Assembly: GCA_016287975.1 (NCBI GenBank)
Contig: JAEEXV010000371.1
Location: 1 to 6,641 of the forward strand
Direction of reading: 5' to 3'
From: Lentisphaeria bacterium
GTDB lineage: Bacteria; Verrucomicrobiota; Lentisphaeria; Oligosphaerales; Oligosphaeraceae
DNA: 6,641 nucleotides
Of the stretch, positions 5,945 through 6,641 are shown piece by piece. Within the stretch, counting starts at the first letter, position 1; each line of letters starts with the position of its first letter. The notes under the pieces were generated by a model, which was not told the origin of the DNA, ran no database searches, and saw nothing but the letters and a program-made list of their open reading frames with translations. The position numbers and the translations under genes were made by a program.

Positions 5945-6641
5945 ATGCGCCAGAGCTTCCACATGCCATTCGATGTTTTCGCAGCAGTCCTGCGCCTTGC
6001 CTTGACTGTGCTTCTTGCGCTCGCCCATGTCCGTCTCCTCCTTGCGAACCTGCCGTACGAGTGCGCGACATGCAGCGGGACGGAGGAGGAATGCGACTGC
6101 GGCGAGGATGAGGCACCACTGGACGAGGAAGGGGCCGTCGACGGGGAAAGATGCTGCGGAAGGGACGACGAGGGTGCCGGTTTCGGCAGCGTCAGGCTGA
6201 GGATCCCCTTCGGCCGTCCGCTTCACGAGGAGCTGAACCTTCAGGGCCAGTTCAGCCTGTACGCCGTGTCGGCCTCGCCGCTGGTCTACACGACGCAGTA
6301 CCTCCAGTACCGCAACAGGCTTCTCGACCGCATCCTGCAGACCGAGGTCGCGCCAGCGTATTGCGAACGCATCCTCGGTGCGGACTGGGAGGGGCGCCTG
6401 GAGAGCCTCGCCGTCTTCGGGCGCGTTGTCACGGACGGCACGCTGCCCCCGGACACCACCCATCAGGTGCGCATCCTCGGCGCGAAGCGGGAGCCCATCG
6501 TCTTCCAGTTCACCTTGGACGACCCCGTCGGGCGTCCCGTCGGCGAGAAGGCGACGCTCCGCCTGACGCTGCGGATGAGGGACTCATCGGGAAACGAGAC
6601 GGTTTCTGTCCCGCACTACTACGACCTCTGCTTCGGGAACG
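5945..6641 (+). CDS. Exported Cys-rich acidic protein, possible RHS-type N-terminus, 3'-partial
   Basis: The frame from ATG 5945 stays open to the window end, giving 232 complete residues. Residues 11-35 are hydrophobic (VFAAVLRLALTVLLALAHVRLLLA), fitting a signal peptide or anchor. Residues 40-79 are acidic and Cys-rich with a CATC, CDC and CC arrangement. From residue 81 a beta-rich region begins with GSVRLRIPFGRP, then GQFSLYAVSASPLVYTTQYLQY, and later KREPIVFQF and ATLRLTLRMRD. The combination of a short Cys-rich leader, a 'GSV-x-IPFG' strand and an 'SP-x-x-YTxQ-x-L-x-Y' strand recalls regions upstream of RHS/YD repeats in PVC-group bacteria. No YD repeat (GxxxRYxYDxxG) is visible in the part present, so this is tentative. 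Alternatives are any secreted beta-rich protein of unknown family. It follows the DUF1573 gene by 32 bases on the same strand, so it is probably co-transcribed. Confidence 0.75.
   Translation, partial: MRQSFHMPFDVFAAVLRLALTVLLALAHVRLLLANLPYECATCSGTEEECDCGEDEAPLDEEGAVDGERCCGRDDEGAGFGSVRLRIPFGRPLHEELNLQGQFSLYAVSASPLVYTTQYLQYRNRLLDRILQTEVAPAYCERILGADWEGRLESLAVFGRVVTDGTLPPDTTHQVRILGAKREPIVFQFTLDDPVGRPVGEKATLRLTLRMRDSSGNETVSVPHYYDLCFGN

Noticed and set aside
5171..6463. Antisense open frame of 430 codons across genes two and three
   Set aside because: It spans two well-supported sense genes with a signal peptide, a DUF1573 motif and a ribosome binding site. The antisense product is Arg/Pro-rich filler.

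Overview
The window is GC-rich (by eye about two thirds GC) and fully coding on the + strand. It holds three consecutive, tightly packed genes: a very large repetitive exported protein open at the 5' edge (1-5214), a small DUF1573-type exported protein (5211-5914 including its stop), and the start of a third exported protein that runs off the 3' edge (5945-6641). The style of the large protein (a VSPSGND entry motif, right-handed beta-helix, SPCIDAG...DIGCHE exit motif, then Asp-rich TSP3 calcium loops) is common in uncultured gut-type Kiritimatiellota, Lentisphaerota and Verrucomicrobiota. That placement is inferred from protein style; there is no rRNA or marker gene here.

Region 1-3690 encodes three successive beta-helix plus TSP3 units. 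The first (A) is cut by the window edge. The second (B) is complete, with a period of exactly 1428 bp (476 residues). The third (C) is shorter and more diverged. A and B align over the whole visible length of A with no net indel, and their first 137 bp are identical base for base. Region 3721-4110 looks like a CBM6/CBM35-type beta-sandwich, followed by one isolated calcium loop at 4117 and about 350 residues of unassigned beta-rich C-terminus with no recognisable anchor.

The second gene starts inside the stop codon of the first (ATGA), which suggests translational coupling. The third starts 30 bases after the second gene's stop with a good Shine-Dalgarno sequence. No promoter or terminator is visible between the genes, so they look like one operon. 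The third product has a hydrophobic N-terminus, then an acidic Cys-rich segment, then a beta-rich region that recalls N-terminal regions preceding RHS/YD repeats in PVC bacteria. That last assignment is tentative. If right, the operon would pair a huge surface or secreted beta-helix protein, a small DUF1573 protein and a candidate RHS-like protein, all three apparently exported. No mobile element, CRISPR array, tRNA or rRNA is visible.
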